A stretch of 64,000 nucleotides of DNA, taken from assembly GCA_900772845.1 (NCBI GenBank), contig CAAGSD010000084.1, positions 1 through 64,000 of the forward strand. The letters run 5' to 3'. The notes beneath the pieces were generated by a model. The model was not told the origin of the DNA and did not search any database. It was given only the letters and a program-made list of their open reading frames with translations. A program made the position numbers and the translations under genes. The first letter of the stretch is position 1. Every line of letters starts with the position of its first letter. The stretch comes from Lachnospiraceae bacterium (GTDB lineage Bacteria; Bacillota; Clostridia; Lachnospirales; Lachnospiraceae). Of the stretch, positions 61,933-64,000 are shown in pieces.

Positions 61933-62097
61933 GTAACTATTCAGAATCCCATTCGCAAAATCGCCTTTATGAGGCTTTACCCAATAACATGTTTGCATGC
62001 TATTTGCGCATGGTGGTTACTGCACCATACAAAACCGCTCATCTGCCTGAATGCAAGCCATCACAGAACGCAGTCTTGCATGGCTCTGAATAGTTAC
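61933..62097. repeat. Palindromic intergenic repeat, copy 4 (long form)
   Basis: A 165-bp element with perfect 13-bp inverted ends GTAACTATTCAGA and TCTGAATAGTTAC. The left part (CATTCGCAAAATCGCC) is the complement of the core found in copies 2 and 3. It fills most of the gap before the GH88 gene, whose true start is just after it. Confidence 0.8.
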
Positions 62098-62112
62098 AGA
62101 AAAGGGAAAATT

Positions 62113-63285
62113 ATGATAACATTTGACGAAAAAAAATATCCGCAGATCACGGATGCGGAGATCAAAGAGGCATTGCAGTTTTCCATGGAGCAGGTGATCC
62201 GGGATCTGCCGGAATTTACCGATCAGTTCCAGAATGCCTACAGTGAGAACGGTTTCTATCAGCCGATTCCGAACAATTACTGGACCTGTGGGTTCTGGAC
62301 CGGAGAGATCTGGCTGGCCTACGAATATTCACAGGATGAGCGCTTGAAAAAAGCGGGCGAGGTGCAGGTGAAGAGCTTCCTGGACCGTATTGACAATAAG
62401 ATCGAAGTAGATCATCACGATATGGGATTTCTGTATTCTCCTTCCTGTGTGGCAGCTTATAAGCTGACCGGCAACAAAGAGGGAAAAGAAGCAGCTATTA
62501 AGGCAGCAGACCAGCTGATCACCCGTTATCATCCCGTAGGTGAGTTTATCCAGGCCTGGGGTCCCATGGATGCTCCGGAGAATTACCGTCTGATCATTGA
62601 CTGCCTGCTGAATCTGCCCCTGCTGTACTGGGCATCTGATGAGACCGGGGATCCGAAATACCGTGACATAGCCGAGAAGCACATTCATACGGCAGTAGCC
62701 AATGTGATCCGTGAGGACTATTCTACCTGGCATACCTTCTTCTTCAATATGAAGACCGGAGCACCGGATCATGGTGCCACCTGCCAGGGTTACCGTGACG
62801 GGTCCGCCTGGGCGAGAGGCCAGGCATGGGGTGTCTACGGTATGGCACTGGCTTACCGTTATACCGGAAGAAAAGAATATATCGACCTGTTCCGCCATGT
62901 AACAGAGTATTTCCTGGCACATCTGCCGAAGGATCTGGTACCTTACTGGGATCTGGAATTCACCGATGGGGATGACCAGCCGAGAGATTCCTCCTCTGCA
63001 TCCATTGCAGCCTGCGGTATGCTGGAAATGGCGAAATACCTGGAGTCAGAAGAAGCAGAGCATTATATTACCCTGGCAAAACAGATTATGAGGTCTGTCT
63101 ATGATAATTATGCCGTAAAGGATCCGAAGGAATCCAACGGACTGGTGCTGCACAGCACCTACTCCAACCATTCCCCTTACAATACCTGTAATCATTACGG
63201 CGTGGATGAGTGCAATTCCTGGGGAGATTATTTCTACATGGAGGCACTGACCCGGTTGCTGAAAGACTGGAGAGAATATTGGTAG
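62113..63285 (+). CDS. Glycoside hydrolase family 88 (unsaturated uronyl hydrolase)
   Basis: 390 residues of the (alpha/alpha)6 barrel. Catalytic and substrate residues lie in HHDMGFLYSPS, and in the signature GYRDGSAWARGQAWGVYG, whose Asp and WARGQAW are the family hallmark. It hydrates and cleaves unsaturated glucuronyl ends left by lyases. No signal peptide, so cytoplasmic. The start at 62113 was chosen because the longer frame runs through the repeat element. With the heparinase II/III-like lyase it forms a two-step path for uronate oligosaccharides. Confidence 0.92.
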   Translation: MITFDEKKYPQITDAEIKEALQFSMEQVIRDLPEFTDQFQNAYSENGFYQPIPNNYWTCGFWTGEIWLAYEYSQDERLKKAGEVQVKSFLDRIDNKIEVDHHDMGFLYSPSCVAAYKLTGNKEGKEAAIKAADQLITRYHPVGEFIQAWGPMDAPENYRLIIDCLLNLPLLYWASDETGDPKYRDIAEKHIHTAVANVIREDYSTWHTFFFNMKTGAPDHGATCQGYRDGSAWARGQAWGVYGMALAYRYTGRKEYIDLFRHVTEYFLAHLPKDLVPYWDLEFTDGDDQPRDSSSASIAACGMLEMAKYLESEEAEHYITLAKQIMRSVYDNYAVKDPKESNGLVLHSTYSNHSPYNTCNHYGVDECNSWGDYFYMEALTRLLKDWREYW

Positions 63286-63350
63286 TATTATATTAAATTG
63301 ATATCATACGAAGCCCATACAGATACGCATGCCTTGATGTAAGGTCTCCG

Positions 63351-63499
63351 AGTGTGGATTTTCTAAAGAAAAGTGGCTTAGTTTTTCTCATTATGACGGG
63401 CCCGCCTACAGTCGACATCCATGTCGACGATCGGCTGACGCGAACATCGTGTTCGCTTTCGCCCTGTTGCCAGACCACTTTTCAAGAAAATCTCACGCT
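63351..63499. repeat. Cruciform-like structured element before the DUF2264 gene
   Basis: Outer arms 63357-63376 and 63475-63492 (GATTTTCT...AAAAGTGG against CCACTTTTCAAGAAAATC) are inverted copies and extend outward as GAGTGTG/CACGCTC. Between them lie two perfect hairpins: GTCGACAT-CC-ATGTCGAC (63411-63428) and GCGAACA-TCG-TGTTCGC (63440-63456). The layout is a stem closing a multi-branch loop. The 314-bp gap 63286-63599 has no gene that I can support. Confidence 0.7.
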
Positions 63500-63599
63500 C
63501 TACGACAAACATCTTCGGCATGGTATCCTGTCTGGGCTTCTGACACCGAAATCATAGGAATATAGTTACTAAGTTTGTTATTATGGAGGGACTAACTGC

Positions 63600-64000
63600 A
63601 TGAACTTACATAGCAAAAAAGATTTTCAGGACTGTATGTTATCTATCCTGGAGCCGTTAAAACCTTATTACAGTGAAGAAAAGGCGAGACTGACTCTGGG
63701 CGTTACCATGGCGCATTATGACATTGGTGCCACATGGATGGAAGCTTTTTCCCGTCCCTTATGGGGACTGGTGCCCTTTTGGGCAGGCGGGGGATCGGAG
63801 CCGGAATTTGAAGAAATCTATCGCAAGGGTCTCACTGCAGGAACCGATGAGAAGAACCCGGAATACTGGGGAGAATGCACTTCCTTTGACCAGAGATTCG
63901 TGGAGATGGCAGCTATTTCCTATGGCATTATGTTTGCCCCCGAAGTGGTATGGGATCCTCTCACGGAGGAACAGAAAGAGAACCTCTGTAACTACTTAAA
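63600..64000 (+). CDS. DUF2264 domain protein, truncated by the window end
   Basis: The first 133 codons are present; the frame is open at 64000. MNLHSKKDFQDCMLSILEPLKPYYS, ARLTLGVTMAHYDIGATWMEAFSRPLWGL and EEIYRKGLTAGTDEKNPEYWG match the start of DUF2264 proteins, an (alpha/alpha)-barrel family found in glycan-degradation loci, many with uronate-processing enzymes. GGAGGG precedes the start by 10 nt. It lies downstream of GH88, separated by the structured element, and probably belongs to the same locus. The enzymatic role is not established. Confidence 0.85.
   Translation, partial: MNLHSKKDFQDCMLSILEPLKPYYSEEKARLTLGVTMAHYDIGATWMEAFSRPLWGLVPFWAGGGSEPEFEEIYRKGLTAGTDEKNPEYWGECTSFDQRFVEMAAISYGIMFAPEVVWDPLTEEQKENLCNYL

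Noticed and set aside
61915..62112. N-terminal extension of the GH88 gene
   Set aside because: It translates the palindromic repeat; the true start at 62113 fits the family length.
63718..63999. Alternative plus-strand frame inside the DUF2264 gene
   Set aside because: Overlaps the DUF2264 frame, which has family motifs from 63600; the alternative has none.
1..64000. CRISPR array
   Set aside because: No regularly spaced direct repeats with unique spacers were seen anywhere in the window.

Overview
The window looks like the replication-origin region of a Lachnospiraceae-type Firmicute (Clostridia). The reasons are the order rpmH-rnpA-yidD-yidC-jag-mnmE-mnmG-rsmG on one side and dnaA-dnaN-yaaA-recF-gyrB-gyrA on the other, TTATCCACA DnaA boxes between rpmH and dnaA, parA/parB with canonical parS sites about 10 kb away, and family-restricted genes such as DUF3881, DUF4446 and TIGR03905/TSCPD. 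The genus cannot be fixed from the sequence alone.

Layout. (1) 1-3277 is an AT-rich, decayed accessory island next to the 3' end of a tRNA-Arg(CCT) gene. It holds two tyrosine-integrase remnants, a truncated VanZ-like gene, an Abi_2/HEPN abortive-infection gene and a free-standing HNH/EndoVII-type nuclease-toxin domain. (2) 3395-9303, minus strand: DUF3881, serS, an HD-GYP gene, DUF4446, parB, parA and a small DAK2/FakA-C-terminus-like gene. (3) 9304-9977: promoter, two perfect parS sites exactly 50 bp apart, and a 337-bp element with 27-bp terminal inverted repeats. (4) 9978-18959: ybaK-like gene, a cytoplasmic DegS/DegU-like pair, then the rsmG-to-rpmH block. (5) 18960-21218: oriC, in two parts around dnaA. 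(6) 19516-28696: the replication and topoisomerase genes, with an unusual ~100-residue insertion in GyrB. (7) 28761-36331: antiporter, cutC, murG, TSCPD protein, pgi, a D-2-hydroxyacid dehydrogenase and gtrA. (8) 36409-42538: an AT-richer cassette with an XRE regulator, a PlsC-like acyltransferase, a membrane acyltransferase interrupted at a T7 tract, a remnant of a duplicated ligase start, and two adenylate-forming ligases. (9) 42616-49079: M42 peptidase, mtnN-luxS, cupin, lipoprotein, hsp20, PilZ protein and a duplicated CmpB-type membrane protein. (10) 49221-52095: a chemoreceptor remnant, then a sugar-binding lipoprotein paired with a diguanylate cyclase. (11) 52107-64000: a carbohydrate-utilization locus. 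A YesM/YesN two-component system and a heparinase II/III-like lyase run one way. A CUT1 ABC importer without an ATPase gene, a discoidin-like protein, GH88 and DUF2264 run the other way. The enzymes suggest a uronic-acid-containing glycan.

Four short palindromic repeats of one family (near 25983, 34608, 35790 and 61933) and a 150-bp cruciform-like element (63351-63499) sit between genes. Cyclic-di-GMP genes recur: an HD-GYP protein, a PilZ protein and a GGDEF enzyme.
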